Source: Chitinophaga sp. XS-30
GTDB lineage: Bacteria > Bacteroidota > Bacteroidia > Chitinophagales > Chitinophagaceae
DNA length: 64,000 nt
Direction of reading: 5' to 3'
Assembly (NCBI RefSeq): GCF_008086345.1
Contig: NZ_CP043006.1
Location: 1,858,032 to 1,922,031, forward strand
The notes beneath the pieces are model-generated. The model was given only the letters and a program-made list of their open reading frames with translations. It ran no database searches and had not been told where the DNA came from. The position numbers and the translations under genes were made by a program. This document shows positions 27,261 through 36,220 of this stretch, piece by piece (position 1 is the first letter of the stretch; each line of letters opens with the position of its first letter).

Positions 27261-29123
27261 ATGAAAAAACAGATCACGATGTTATGCTGTTGCCTGTTCC
27301 TCTGCGGGACCGGTATGGGGCAAAGGCAAATGGAGTACCTGGACCGTGGGGTCGTGGCCATTGCCCGGCCCGGCGGCGGCAATTTCGTCAGCTGGCGATG
27401 GCTGGTAACAGATGCGGATAACACCGCTTTCAATATCTACCGTTCCGGCAGGAAGCTGAATAAAAAACCAATCACAAAAGTGACCTGGTGGGAAGATGCG
27501 GAAGCTGATACAGCAAAGCATTATCGCTATGAAGTGAAGGCTGTCGTAAACCGTAAAGAACGCGGCAGCGGCAGTTATGAAAAACCTGCGGGTGGCCAGC
27601 CCTATTTTTCCATTCCGCTGCAGACTCCCGCCGGGTATGCGCCCAACGATGCTTCCGTAGCAGACCTGGATGGTGACGGCACATACGAGATCGTGTTGCA
27701 TCAGGCCGGCAGAGGCAAGGATAATTCACAGGCCGGTATGACGGACCCGCCGGTTTTTCAGGCGTATAAACTGGATGGGACCTTGTTATGGACGATCAAC
27801 CTTGGCAGGAACATCCGCGAAGGCGCGCATTATACACAGTTCATGGTGTATGATCTGGATGGGGATGGCCGGGCGGAAGTGGCCATGAAAACAGCGGATG
27901 GCACTATCGATGGTAAGGGGAAAGTGATCGGCGATGCAACAAAGGACTGGCGGAATGAACGGGGATTCATCCTGTCCGGCCTCGAATACCTGACGGTGTT
28001 CGACGGTCTCACCGGCGCCGAGCTGGCAACTACGGATTACATCCCTCCCCGTCACCCTTCAACATTAACACCCTCGGTTGCCGACATGAGAGCGCTCTGG
28101 GGAGATGGCAACGGAAACCGTATGGACCGTTTCCTCGCCTGCGTAGCGTACCTGGATGGCAAAACGCCCAGTCTGGTTATGGCACGGGGGTATTACACCC
28201 GCACTGTGCTCAGTGCCTGGAACTGGCGGGAAGGCAAACTCACCCATAGCTGGACCTTCGACAGTGATGAACCCGGCGGAAGCAACCGCGCTTACCGCGG
28301 GCAGGGCAATCATAACCTTACCGTGGCTGATGTGGACGGGGACGGGAAAGACGAGATCGTGTACGGCGCCATGACCATAGACGATAACGGCAAAGGGCTG
28401 TATTCCACCGGACTGGGGCATGGCGACGCGCTGCATGTGTCGGACCTGGACCCTGAACGCCCGGGTCTGGAAGTGTTTGACATTCAGGAACGCTTCGATG
28501 ATGCCGGCGCCAGCTTCCGCGATGCGGCAACAGGCGAAGTGATCTGGAAAAAAGCATCCATCAGGGCCGGAGATGACGGGGAAGGGCCGGGCCGCGGCCT
28601 GGCGCTGGATGTAGACCCGCGCTATCCCGGCTACGAATGCTGGGTGGCTGGCGCCGGTATCACCGGTATGTTCGACGCAAAGGGCAACAAAATATCCGAC
28701 CGCACACCCGCCTGCAATATGGGCATCTTCTGGGATGGCGATGTTTTACGCGAAATACTCAACGGCACCCGCATCGATAAATGGGATTATGAAAATAGCA
28801 GATCGGTTCCCCTGTTCAACGCGAGGGACTACGATTGTGTACATAACAACGGCACAAAAGCCAATCCGGTATTGTCTGCCGACATACTGGGGGACTGGCG
28901 GGAGGAGGTGATCTACCGCACGCGCGACAACAACGAACTGCGGATATTCTCCACCACCATTCCCACAGAAAGAAAATTCTACACCCTGATGCAGGACCCG
29001 CAATACCGCCTTAGCATCGTATGGCAGAATGTGGCCTATAATCAGCCGCCGCATACCGGCTTCCATATGGGCGAAGGCATGAAACAACCACCGAAACCCG
29101 ATATCCATATCATAAAAAAATGA
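27261..29123 (+). CDS. PL11-family rhamnogalacturonan lyase
   Basis: About 620 residues from ATG 27261 (MKKQITMLCCCLFLCGTG), which gives a signal peptide; upstream in-frame starts lie inside the previous gene. The chain opens RQMEYLDRGVVAIARPGGG with FVSWRWLVTDADNTAFNIYR, as in PL11 lyases. It carries calcium-loop-like VADLDGDGTYEIVLHQ and VADVDGDGKDEIVYGAM repeats of the eight-bladed propeller, and ends QNVAYNQPPHTGFHMGEG. PL11 enzymes cleave the Rha-GalA linkage of RG-I by beta-elimination, leaving the unsaturated uronate handled by the next gene. It starts 10 bp after the GH43-GH28 gene and ends 4 bp before CE12-GH105. Confidence 0.95.
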   Translation: MKKQITMLCCCLFLCGTGMGQRQMEYLDRGVVAIARPGGGNFVSWRWLVTDADNTAFNIYRSGRKLNKKPITKVTWWEDAEADTAKHYRYEVKAVVNRKERGSGSYEKPAGGQPYFSIPLQTPAGYAPNDASVADLDGDGTYEIVLHQAGRGKDNSQAGMTDPPVFQAYKLDGTLLWTINLGRNIREGAHYTQFMVYDLDGDGRAEVAMKTADGTIDGKGKVIGDATKDWRNERGFILSGLEYLTVFDGLTGAELATTDYIPPRHPSTLTPSVADMRALWGDGNGNRMDRFLACVAYLDGKTPSLVMARGYYTRTVLSAWNWREGKLTHSWTFDSDEPGGSNRAYRGQGNHNLTVADVDGDGKDEIVYGAMTIDDNGKGLYSTGLGHGDALHVSDLDPERPGLEVFDIQERFDDAGASFRDAATGEVIWKKASIRAGDDGEGPGRGLALDVDPRYPGYECWVAGAGITGMFDAKGNKISDRTPACNMGIFWDGDVLREILNGTRIDKWDYENSRSVPLFNARDYDCVHNNGTKANPVLSADILGDWREEVIYRTRDNNELRIFSTTIPTERKFYTLMQDPQYRLSIVWQNVAYNQPPHTGFHMGEGMKQPPKPDIHIIKK

Positions 29124-29127
29124 ACAC

Positions 29128-30945
29128 ATGAGACAATTGCTATTGCTGCTGCTCCTGGCAACCGGCACATCCTTTATCACACCCAAACCAACGCTCTACA
29201 TCATTGGCGATTCTACTGTGAGAAACGGCGATGGCAGCGGAAAGAACGGGCAATGGGGATGGGGTAGCCTGATACATCAGTATTTTGATACCACAAAGAT
29301 CAATATCAGCAATCAGGCCATCGGCGGCAGAAGCAGCCGCACATTTATTACGGAAGGCCGCTGGGAAAGGATACTGAATGATCTTCGTGCAGGCGACTAC
29401 GTGATCATGCAGTTCGGGCATAATGACAGTGGCCCGCTGGACGATACCGCCCGTGCGCGCGGCAGTATCCGCGGCACCGGGGAAGAAAGCCGGGAGATCT
29501 ACAACCCCATCCGGAAACGGCAGGAAGTGGTACACACCTACGGCTGGTACATGCGGAAGTATATTGCCGATGCAAAGGCCAAAGGCGCCATCCCCATCGT
29601 TTGCTCCCCCATTCCCCGGGACCGCTGGCAGAACGGCCGGGTCAGCCGGGCGGACAACAATTACGGAAAATGGGCGAAAGAGGCGGCCGCAGCCGGTGGC
29701 GCATATTTCATCGATCTCAACCACCTGGTGGCCGACCGTTACGAAATACTGGGCGCAGAGAAAGTAAAGACACTATTCCACGGAGATCATACCCATACCG
29801 GCAAAGCGGGTGCGGAACTGAATGCGAAGATATTGTCCGGGGCACTGAAACAGCCAATGGGCCAGTACCTTCTGCCGCCGCCGCGCCTCATAAAAAAGAA
29901 AGCAACACTCGCCGCGATGCGGCTCGCCAACAAATACTTCATGCAGCAATGGCCCGACCCGGGAAAGCCCACCTTCGTCAAAAAAGAACGCCCGAGCAAT
30001 CTGTGGACAAGGGCGGTGTATTACGAAGGGCTGATGGCGCTTTACAGCATCGATAAAAAGAAAACCTGGTACAAATACGCTGTACAATGGGGCGAAAGCC
30101 ACAAATGGGGCCTCTGGGGTGGTACCCAGGTGCGGAACGCGGATAACCAGTGCTGCGGACAGACCTATATCGATCTGTACCTGATCGACAGGAAAGAAGA
30201 GCGCATCCGCGATATCAAAGCCTGTATGGATAATATGACGGCTTCACAAAAGATCGATGACTGGTGGTGGATAGATGCGCTGCAGATGGCAATGCCGGTG
30301 TTCGTGAAACTGGGAGTGCTGTACAACGATACCAGCTATTTTTCCCGCATGTACGACATGTATGCTTATACGAAATACCGGCATGGGGACAATGGTCTCT
30401 ATAATCCCGTGGACCACCTTTGGTGGCGGGACAAGGATTTTGATCCTCCCTATACCGAACCGAACGGGGAAGACTGCTACTGGAGCCGCGGTAACGGCTG
30501 GGTAGTGGCGGCGCTTGTGCGGACGCTGGCTGAGCTTCCGCCTTCGGACCCGCATTATGCGGAATATCTGCAGGATTACAAAGACCTGCTGGAAGCCCTG
30601 CTGCCGCTGCAACGCGCAGACGGGTTCTGGAATGCCAGCCTGCACGACCCCGGGAACTACGGCGGAAAGGAACTGACCGGCACCTCGCTGTTCGTGTACG
30701 GCATGGCCTGGGGCATCAACAACAATATTATCGACCGGGAAACCTACCTGCCCGTGGTGATCAAAGCCTGGAACGCCCTGGTGAAAGACTGTGTGCATCC
30801 TGACGGGAAACTCGGCTGGGTGCAAAGCACCGGCAAAGAACCGAAGGACGGGCAACCGGTGACTTACGACAAGATCCCGGATTTTGAGGATTACGGGCTG
30901 GGTTGCTTCCTGCTCGGGGGCAGCGAGGTCTACAAGTTGAAATAG
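29128..30945 (+). CDS. CE12-GH105 fusion: rhamnogalacturonan acetylesterase plus unsaturated rhamnogalacturonyl hydrolase
   Basis: A 605-residue secreted two-domain enzyme. Residues ~20-245 form an SGNH esterase of CE12 type: nucleophile S29 in IIGDSTVRNG, then GGRSSRTFI, MQFGHND and the DHTHTGKAG Asp/His block. Residues ~255-605 form an (alpha/alpha)6 GH105 domain: LANKYFMQQWPDP, ADNQCCGQTYIDLYLIDR (the Asp in YID is the probable catalytic residue), DDWWWIDALQMAMPVF, GNGWVVAALVRTL. The first domain would deacetylate RG-I; the second removes the 4,5-unsaturated galacturonate left by PL11. It is the last gene of the PUL train. Confidence 0.93.
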   Translation: MRQLLLLLLLATGTSFITPKPTLYIIGDSTVRNGDGSGKNGQWGWGSLIHQYFDTTKINISNQAIGGRSSRTFITEGRWERILNDLRAGDYVIMQFGHNDSGPLDDTARARGSIRGTGEESREIYNPIRKRQEVVHTYGWYMRKYIADAKAKGAIPIVCSPIPRDRWQNGRVSRADNNYGKWAKEAAAAGGAYFIDLNHLVADRYEILGAEKVKTLFHGDHTHTGKAGAELNAKILSGALKQPMGQYLLPPPRLIKKKATLAAMRLANKYFMQQWPDPGKPTFVKKERPSNLWTRAVYYEGLMALYSIDKKKTWYKYAVQWGESHKWGLWGGTQVRNADNQCCGQTYIDLYLIDRKEERIRDIKACMDNMTASQKIDDWWWIDALQMAMPVFVKLGVLYNDTSYFSRMYDMYAYTKYRHGDNGLYNPVDHLWWRDKDFDPPYTEPNGEDCYWSRGNGWVVAALVRTLAELPPSDPHYAEYLQDYKDLLEALLPLQRADGFWNASLHDPGNYGGKELTGTSLFVYGMAWGINNNIIDRETYLPVVIKAWNALVKDCVHPDGKLGWVQSTGKEPKDGQPVTYDKIPDFEDYGLGCFLLGGSEVYKLK

Positions 30946-31289
30946 CCGTTAAATAATGCCATAAAGAGGGGACTTAAAAGTAAAATTTAGCCCCTGAAAA
31001 TCGCGTAAACGAAAATTATCTCCATCAGGAACACGAATAAAAAGAGGCATATCGATCTTTGTGGTGCCCCCCAAAAGTGTCTAACTTTTTTTGGGCATTT
31101 CATCTTTCGGGCCTCTTTTTTGTTGGCCCCATGCAACCGGGAATTCGGCCCTGCCGGTTAAGATCCGCCTCCCGGTTTACATAGATTTAACGGGAAGGTA
31201 ACTTTCTGTTTACATTAAGTTTAATCACCGGTTGTACTTTGGGCTTTCAAATTTTACATAATTCGCTGTAACAATATCTCATGCTCAAC

Positions 31290-31320
31290 AAAGGCCTGGT
31301 GTTTACCGGGCCTTTTTATT
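31290..31320 (+). terminator. rho-independent terminator
   Basis: Stem AAAGGCCTGG (31290-31299) with CCGGGCCTTT (31306-31315), one G-T wobble, loop TGTTTA, followed by a T-rich tail. It lies upstream of the DUF389 gene, so it isolates that gene from PUL read-through. It shares a 14-nt core with the terminator at 38208. Confidence 0.75.
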
Positions 31321-31373
31321 TGACCCCCGCGGCCACTCTCCGGTAAATGGCTGGTATTCATTCAACTATTCAG

Positions 31374-31381
31374 TACTTTTG
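31374..31381 (+). promoter_or_regulatory. candidate -7 promoter element (TACTTTTG)
   Basis: TACTTTTG is a full match to the Bacteroidota TAnnTTTG -7 consensus, 30 bp before the DUF389 start codon. No clear TTTG/TTG -33 partner is seen at the expected 19-21 bp spacing, so this rests on the -7 match and position alone. Confidence 0.4.
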
Positions 31382-31410
31382 CAGCACAACTGTTATCCAA
31401 AACAACGCTT

Positions 31411-32754
31411 ATGGTTAAACGTTTCCTGGTTTTCCTGAGACATATTTTCAATCTGGACGAGGACCGTGCAGAAGAACAGGAGATCACCGAGAATGTGCAC
31501 AAGGGAGTTGAGTTCCGGGGCACCAACCTTTGGGTATTGATCTTTGCGGTGTTCATTGCCTCCATCGGGCTGAATATGAACTCTACCGCTGTAGTGATCG
31601 GCGCGATGCTGATCTCGCCGCTGATGGGGCCGATCATCGGCGTAGGTTTTGGCGTGGGAACGCTGGACTTCGATCTCATTAAACGGGCATTGAAGAACCT
31701 GGCCATCGCTGTGGTGATATCCCTGATCACCAGTACCTTTTATTTCAGCCTTTCCCCGCTGGCAGATGCACAGTCTGAATTGCTGGCCAGAACATCCCCT
31801 ACAATCTGGGATGTGCTGATAGCTTTGTTTGGCGGCCTTGCCGGGATCGTTGGCGCCACACGCACGGAAAAAAGCAACGTAGTGCCGGGTGTAGCTATCG
31901 CTACCGCCCTCATGCCGCCATTGTGCACAGCAGGCTACGGCCTCGCCAGCGGCCAATGGGTGTACTTCCTCGGCGCCTTCTACCTGTTTTTCATCAACAG
32001 CGTCTTTATCTGTTTCGCTACCTTCATTATCGTCCGCTTCCTGAAGATACCCGCCAAGCAGTGGGTGGACCAGAAGAGGGCGACCAAAGTAAGGCGATAT
32101 GTGTGGATGGTGGCAGTGTTTACTGCCATCCCCAGCATATGGTTGGGATACCGTATTGTTCAGCGCAGCATTTTTACCAATAATGCCGTAAAATTCATTC
32201 AGGAAGAAGTAGTATTCGATAATACGCAGGTGATCTCCCGGCATGTAGATGCCAATGAAAAGAAGATCGAGGTACTGCTGCTGGGCGAACCTGTTGACAG
32301 TGTTTTGCTGATGGCTGTCAAGCGGAAACTGCCGGCCTACGGCCTGGCCCAGGCTACTCTGAATATCCGCCAGGGACTGAACGATCCCAGCAAAACGGAC
32401 CTCACCGCCTTCCGTTCATCCATCCTGGAAGACCTTTACCGGAATAATACCCTGCTGCTGGAGAATAAAGACAAACAGATCGCCTTTCTGCAACAGGAGC
32501 TGATAAAATCCAGAAGCGCACAGTTCCCGCTGCAGGACCTGTCCCGCGAGGTACAGTCATTCCAGCCCGCTGTTACCGAGTTCGGTTTGGCTAAAATGGG
32601 GATGGTGAACGTTGCCGCAAAGAAACAGGACACCGTGGTCATGGCCGTGCTGAAAACCAAACGCAATCTATCCCGTGAGGACCAGGAGCGGCTGAAGAAT
32701 TGGGTCAAGGCCAGAACGAACTTCAAGGAAGTGCGCCTGATCATCGAACGTTAA
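31411..32754 (+). CDS. DUF389 family membrane protein
   Basis: A 447-residue inner-membrane protein. Hydrophobic segments lie at ~43-62, 67-90, 100-125, 140-160, 170-195, 200-225 and 240-260. The family-typical stretch AVVIGAMLISPLMGPIIGVG is followed by GLAGIVGATRTEKSNVVPGV and ATALMPPLCTAGYGLA. A soluble ~170-residue C-terminal tail with predicted coiled coil (DKQIAFLQQELIKSR) follows. DUF389 has no firm biochemical role. The gene is monocistronic, with a -7-like element 30 bp upstream, and converges on the CLC gene. Confidence 0.88.
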   Translation: MVKRFLVFLRHIFNLDEDRAEEQEITENVHKGVEFRGTNLWVLIFAVFIASIGLNMNSTAVVIGAMLISPLMGPIIGVGFGVGTLDFDLIKRALKNLAIAVVISLITSTFYFSLSPLADAQSELLARTSPTIWDVLIALFGGLAGIVGATRTEKSNVVPGVAIATALMPPLCTAGYGLASGQWVYFLGAFYLFFINSVFICFATFIIVRFLKIPAKQWVDQKRATKVRRYVWMVAVFTAIPSIWLGYRIVQRSIFTNNAVKFIQEEVVFDNTQVISRHVDANEKKIEVLLLGEPVDSVLLMAVKRKLPAYGLAQATLNIRQGLNDPSKTDLTAFRSSILEDLYRNNTLLLENKDKQIAFLQQELIKSRSAQFPLQDLSREVQSFQPAVTEFGLAKMGMVNVAAKKQDTVVMAVLKTKRNLSREDQERLKNWVKARTNFKEVRLIIER

Positions 32755-32821
32755 GCGCGGGAAACGCGCATTTCCCGGCTTGTTCATCGATATCCGGCGC
32801 TTCACCGGCGGGCCTCGGCGC

Positions 32822-34204
32822 TTAGAAGTGATCGCTCTCAGAAGTGTCCGTCAATATCTTGCGTTCCACCAGTGATTTGTGATACACGGAATGTTTCACA
32901 TATTTCCGGGTGATGAAATAGGAAATAGCGGTAACTATCATCAGCGGAATGAACAGTTTATATCCTCCCGTGATCTCCGCCAGCAGGAAGATCGCGGTAA
33001 GCGGCGCATGCATCACGCCGGCCAGTACGCCTGCCATCGCCGTAATAATGAAGTTGGGCGTATTGAGCTGGAAAGCGCCGGAAAGGTTCACCAGGTAAGA
33101 GAACAGGAAACCCGCCAGGCCGCCGGTGATCATGGAAGGCGCAAAGATACCGCCATTCCCCCCGGCGCTGATAGTGAGGCAGGAGCAGACCACCTTGAAA
33201 ACAAGGAGCAGCACCGTCATCAGGATAATAGCCCAGGCATGCTGGCTGTAGGATTGCAGCAGGGAATGCGCGGTGATGGAAGCATAATCCCCCTGCAGAA
33301 GGCTGGTCACCGTGGAATATCCTTCGCCGTATAGCCCCGGCAAAAAGAAGATCAGGATACAAAGCGGAAGGCCCGCGATCAGCCAACTCTTCCAGTTCAT
33401 CTGCCGTTTTTCGAAATAGCCTTCGATAAAATCCACGGACCGGGTGATGTACACGGAAACCAGTCCGCATAACACCCCCAGCAAAATATAGAATGGGATG
33501 GCCTGCATGTTCCAGCTTTCACTGGCAATGAAGAAGAACTTGCCAGGGTACATGATCTGCGAAATAACCGTGGCCGTAGCGGTGGAGATCAGCAGCGGAA
33601 TAAAAAAAGGTATCGAAAAATCAAGCAGGAAAATTTCCAGTACAAAGATGATCCCGGCAAAAGGGCTGTTGAATACAGCGGCGATACCGCTTGCTGTGCC
33701 GCAGGCCAGCAGGAGGATAACGTCCTTGGGCGCAAGCCGCAGGTCATGCCCCGTAGCGGAGCCGATGGCAGCGCCGGTGGCCACAATAGGCGCCTCCAGT
33801 CCCACACTGCCGCCAAATGCCACGGTGATGGCGCTGGTCAGGATATGCCCGTAAGTATGCCGTTTTTCTATCCGGCCTTTATTGGTAATTATGTTGTGAA
33901 TGATAAATCCTACGCCCCGGCTGAGCCTGTTCCCGAAAAAACGGGTAAGCAGCAGAAAGGAAATGCCTGTTCCGAGCAGGGGCAGCATGGCGGAAAGCCA
34001 GTTGCTGTTCATCCAGTCATTCATGTTCTCCGCCCGGTGTTCGAAGAATTGTACCGTGAGTTTGAGTAAAACGGCTGCCAGCGCGGCAATTACGCCTACG
34101 ATAAAACTGAGCAGGATAAGGAAGTTGCGGTGTGAGGTGTATTTTGACCGGTATCTTCCCATCTTCACCAGCAGTCTGTTGATCTTGTTTCCCAATAGGT
34201 CCAT
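32822..34204 (-). CDS. CLC-family chloride channel / proton-chloride exchanger
   Basis: A 460-residue inner-membrane protein with the helix pattern of bacterial CLC proteins. The family blocks are visible: GGSVGLEAPIVATGAAIGS (the Glu of GLEAP aligns with the gating glutamate of GREGP), FNSPFAGIIFVLEIF, and GGNGGIFAPSMITGGLAGFL in the second half. No CBS domains are present. It would move chloride across the inner membrane, often for acid stress or volume control. It converges on DUF389 and ends 67 bp from it; its start is 7 bp from the codon following the AraC gene's stop, which suggests possible co-transcription with that regulator. Confidence 0.93.
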   Translation of the reverse strand: MDLLGNKINRLLVKMGRYRSKYTSHRNFLILLSFIVGVIAALAAVLLKLTVQFFEHRAENMNDWMNSNWLSAMLPLLGTGISFLLLTRFFGNRLSRGVGFIIHNIITNKGRIEKRHTYGHILTSAITVAFGGSVGLEAPIVATGAAIGSATGHDLRLAPKDVILLLACGTASGIAAVFNSPFAGIIFVLEIFLLDFSIPFFIPLLISTATATVISQIMYPGKFFFIASESWNMQAIPFYILLGVLCGLVSVYITRSVDFIEGYFEKRQMNWKSWLIAGLPLCILIFFLPGLYGEGYSTVTSLLQGDYASITAHSLLQSYSQHAWAIILMTVLLLVFKVVCSCLTISAGGNGGIFAPSMITGGLAGFLFSYLVNLSGAFQLNTPNFIITAMAGVLAGVMHAPLTAIFLLAEITGGYKLFIPLMIVTAISYFITRKYVKHSVYHKSLVERKILTDTSESDHF

Positions 34205-34228
34205 CCTGCGAAAATAAGCAATATGTCC

Positions 34229-35089
34229 TTAGCTGTTCTGCTCAAGATAGTCGCGCTTGTATTCCAGCGGCCGTTTGCCGGTGATGCTCTTGAACTGGTG
34301 ATTGAAATGGGAAATGTTATTATATCCGCATTCATAGCCGATCTCCGCCACATTTTTTTCGTCTTCCACCAATAATTTGCAGGCATAACCGATGCGGACT
34401 TCCATCAGAAATTCCACATAGGTTTTTTTTGTTTTGCTTTTGAAGAACCGGCAGAAGGAAGGCCGTGTCATATTCAGCAGGGAAGCTACGGTGTCCAGCG
34501 ATATCCGTTCATGGTAATGTTTCATGGTATATTCGAAAATGGTGCGCACACGTTCTTCATCGCTGCTGCCGGGAGATTGTATGAAACCTTTGGAAGAGAG
34601 CGGAACGCAGTCCCTGCTCTCTGATACATCCTGCAGCAGTTGCAGCAGATGCACGAGTTTTTGGCCGGGGCTGTCCGTCAGCATCGTCTCGATCAGTTTA
34701 GCCGCCTGCTCCTTGATGCTCCCGGTCAGTTGCAGCCCCGTACCGGCCTTGTTGAGCAGGGAACGGATGGCTTTGGTTTCGGGCAGCTGCAGGAAATGAT
34801 CGCCCAGTATCTCCGGCAGAAACTTCACGCAAATAGTTTCTCCATGATGGATATGATCCGCTTCGTGCCGGAAGCAATGGGGCAGGTTGGCGCCCGTCAG
34901 CACCACATCCCCGCTCTGGAAATGCCCGATATGATCGCCTACGAGCCAGGTGCCCGCGCTGCGGCGGATGTACAGGAACTCGATCTCTGCATGGTAATGC
35001 CAGGTGTTGAGCATGTCGTCCCCAGCGTCCTTCCTTACTACAAAGGAATATTCAGGTGAATGTGTAACTTGTCGAAGTACCGGTTTCAT
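34229..35089 (-). CDS. AraC-family transcriptional regulator
   Basis: 286 residues from ATG at 35089 (MKPVLRQVTHSPEYSFV). The same frame is open much further upstream to 36031, but that part is antisense to the dehydrogenase gene and is rejected. An N-terminal cupin sensor domain (residues ~15-110: WHYHAEIEFLYI, GDVVLTGANLPHCF) is followed by two C-terminal helix-turn-helices (LDTVASLLNMTRPSFCRFFK, NVAEIGYECGYNNISHFNHQ, PLEYKRDYL). Such proteins respond to sugars. It is divergent from the LgoD-like dehydrogenase over 159 bp, so it probably controls that gene. Confidence 0.92.
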   Translation of the reverse strand: MKPVLRQVTHSPEYSFVVRKDAGDDMLNTWHYHAEIEFLYIRRSAGTWLVGDHIGHFQSGDVVLTGANLPHCFRHEADHIHHGETICVKFLPEILGDHFLQLPETKAIRSLLNKAGTGLQLTGSIKEQAAKLIETMLTDSPGQKLVHLLQLLQDVSESRDCVPLSSKGFIQSPGSSDEERVRTIFEYTMKHYHERISLDTVASLLNMTRPSFCRFFKSKTKKTYVEFLMEVRIGYACKLLVEDEKNVAEIGYECGYNNISHFNHQFKSITGKRPLEYKRDYLEQNS

Positions 35090-35248
35090 AACGTAAAAAG
35101 CTGATGTTAATATAATGCAATTCTTTGGATGGAAAGCGCTGAATTTTGCTGTTGCATGATGATAGGTTTGTAGGGCTGCATTGTTTTTCAAGGCAGGCCG
35201 CCTGAGATCGTCCAAAGCGGTCATTGTATTATTTTGACAATTTTCCCA

Positions 35249-36220
35249 ATGAAGACACTGATCTGTACATCCCCCGGTCACATGGCATACCGGGAAGCTG
35301 CGCCCCCTGAGCCTGAAGCCGGCAGGGCCATTCTCCGTATCCGCCGCACCGGCATCTGCGGGACGGATGTACATGCCTATGCCGGCAACCAGCCTTATTT
35401 CGAATACCCCCGCATACTGGGCCATGAGCTGGCGGCGGACCTGGTGGAAACCGGCGGGGCGGAAGGTTTTATGCCCGGCGAACGGGTAACGTTCATTCCC
35501 TATTTTCACTGTGGTGAATGCCATGCCTGCCTGCAGGGCAAAACCAATTGCTGCGTGCGGATGAAGGTCTGTGGCGTGCATGTGGATGGCGGAATGGTGG
35601 AATATTTGTCCGTGCCGGCGGCATCGCTGGTAAAAGGAGAAGCGCTGAGTTACGATGAGCTGGCGCTGGTGGAGCCTCTCGCCATTGGCGCGCATGGCAT
35701 CCGCCGGGCGGCCGTTCGCCCCGGGGAAAGCGTGCTGATCACCGGTGCAGGCCCCATCGGGGTGGGCCTGGCGGAATTTGCGAAGATCGCCGGTGGCGTG
35801 GTTACTGTAACCGATGTCAATGCAGAACGGTTGGCGTTCTGCGGGCAGCATACCGGTGTGCGAACGCTCATGCCGGACCAACTGGGGAGTGCTGCTTTCG
35901 ATGTGGTGATCGATGCCAGCGGCAATCTCGCTGCGATCAATAACGCCCTGCAATACCTGGCGCATGGGGGCCGTTATGTGCTGGTTGGCCTGCAGAAAGC
36001 GGATATCAGCATCAGCCACCCGGAACTGCATAAAAGGGAGGGGGCTGTGATGAGCAGCAGGAACGCCACACGGGAGGATTTCGAGCAGGTGACCAATGCC
36101 ATCCGCTCAAAAAAAATAAACCCGGCGGCATGGATCACGCACCGGGTGTCTTTTGATGAATTAGCTTCCCTGATGGCGGATTTTCCCCGCCAGGCCATCA
36201 AGGTGATGACCAGTTATTGA
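35249..36220 (+). CDS. zinc-dependent medium-chain dehydrogenase, L-galactonate oxidoreductase (LgoD)-like
   Basis: 323 residues from ATG 35249. Zinc-binding blocks: C37 in GICGTDVHAYAG, H59-E60 in ILGHE, and the structural four-cysteine lobe HCGECHACLQGKTNCC. The Rossmann motif is GAGPIGVGLAEFAK. KVCGVHVDGGMVEYLSVP and VMSSRNATREDFEQV resemble my recollection of E. coli LgoD (YjjN), which oxidizes L-galactonate to tagaturonate. Other sugar-acid or polyol substrates remain possible. It is divergent from an AraC regulator. It could feed uronate-type products of the PUL into central metabolism. Its last 7 bp overlap the convergent next gene. Confidence 0.78.
   Translation: MKTLICTSPGHMAYREAAPPEPEAGRAILRIRRTGICGTDVHAYAGNQPYFEYPRILGHELAADLVETGGAEGFMPGERVTFIPYFHCGECHACLQGKTNCCVRMKVCGVHVDGGMVEYLSVPAASLVKGEALSYDELALVEPLAIGAHGIRRAAVRPGESVLITGAGPIGVGLAEFAKIAGGVVTVTDVNAERLAFCGQHTGVRTLMPDQLGSAAFDVVIDASGNLAAINNALQYLAHGGRYVLVGLQKADISISHPELHKREGAVMSSRNATREDFEQVTNAIRSKKINPAAWITHRVSFDELASLMADFPRQAIKVMTSY

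Larger units (their letters stand above)
30946..31410. other. gene-free interval with terminators and an IS-end-like relic
   Basis: 465 bp without a credible ORF between the PUL and the DUF389 gene. It holds an imperfect hairpin just after the PUL (around 30967-30997, AGGGG...CCCCT), a 10-bp inverted repeat AAAAAGAGGC/GCCTCTTTTT (31039-31048 and 31111-31120) ending in a T-run, an internal CCCAAAAGTGTCTAAC segment that looks like an insertion-sequence terminal repeat, a rho-independent terminator at 31290-31315 and a -7-like element at 31374. Confidence 0.6.

Noticed and set aside
35090..36031. Long - strand open frame continuous with the AraC gene, which would make a 600-residue protein
   Set aside because: It is antisense to the well-supported dehydrogenase gene, has no recognizable domain, and the AraC homology begins at the ATG at 35089.
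36214..36220. 7-bp overlap of convergent stops (dehydrogenase and exported unknown)
   Set aside because: Short convergent overlaps are ordinary in compact genomes and show no added structure.
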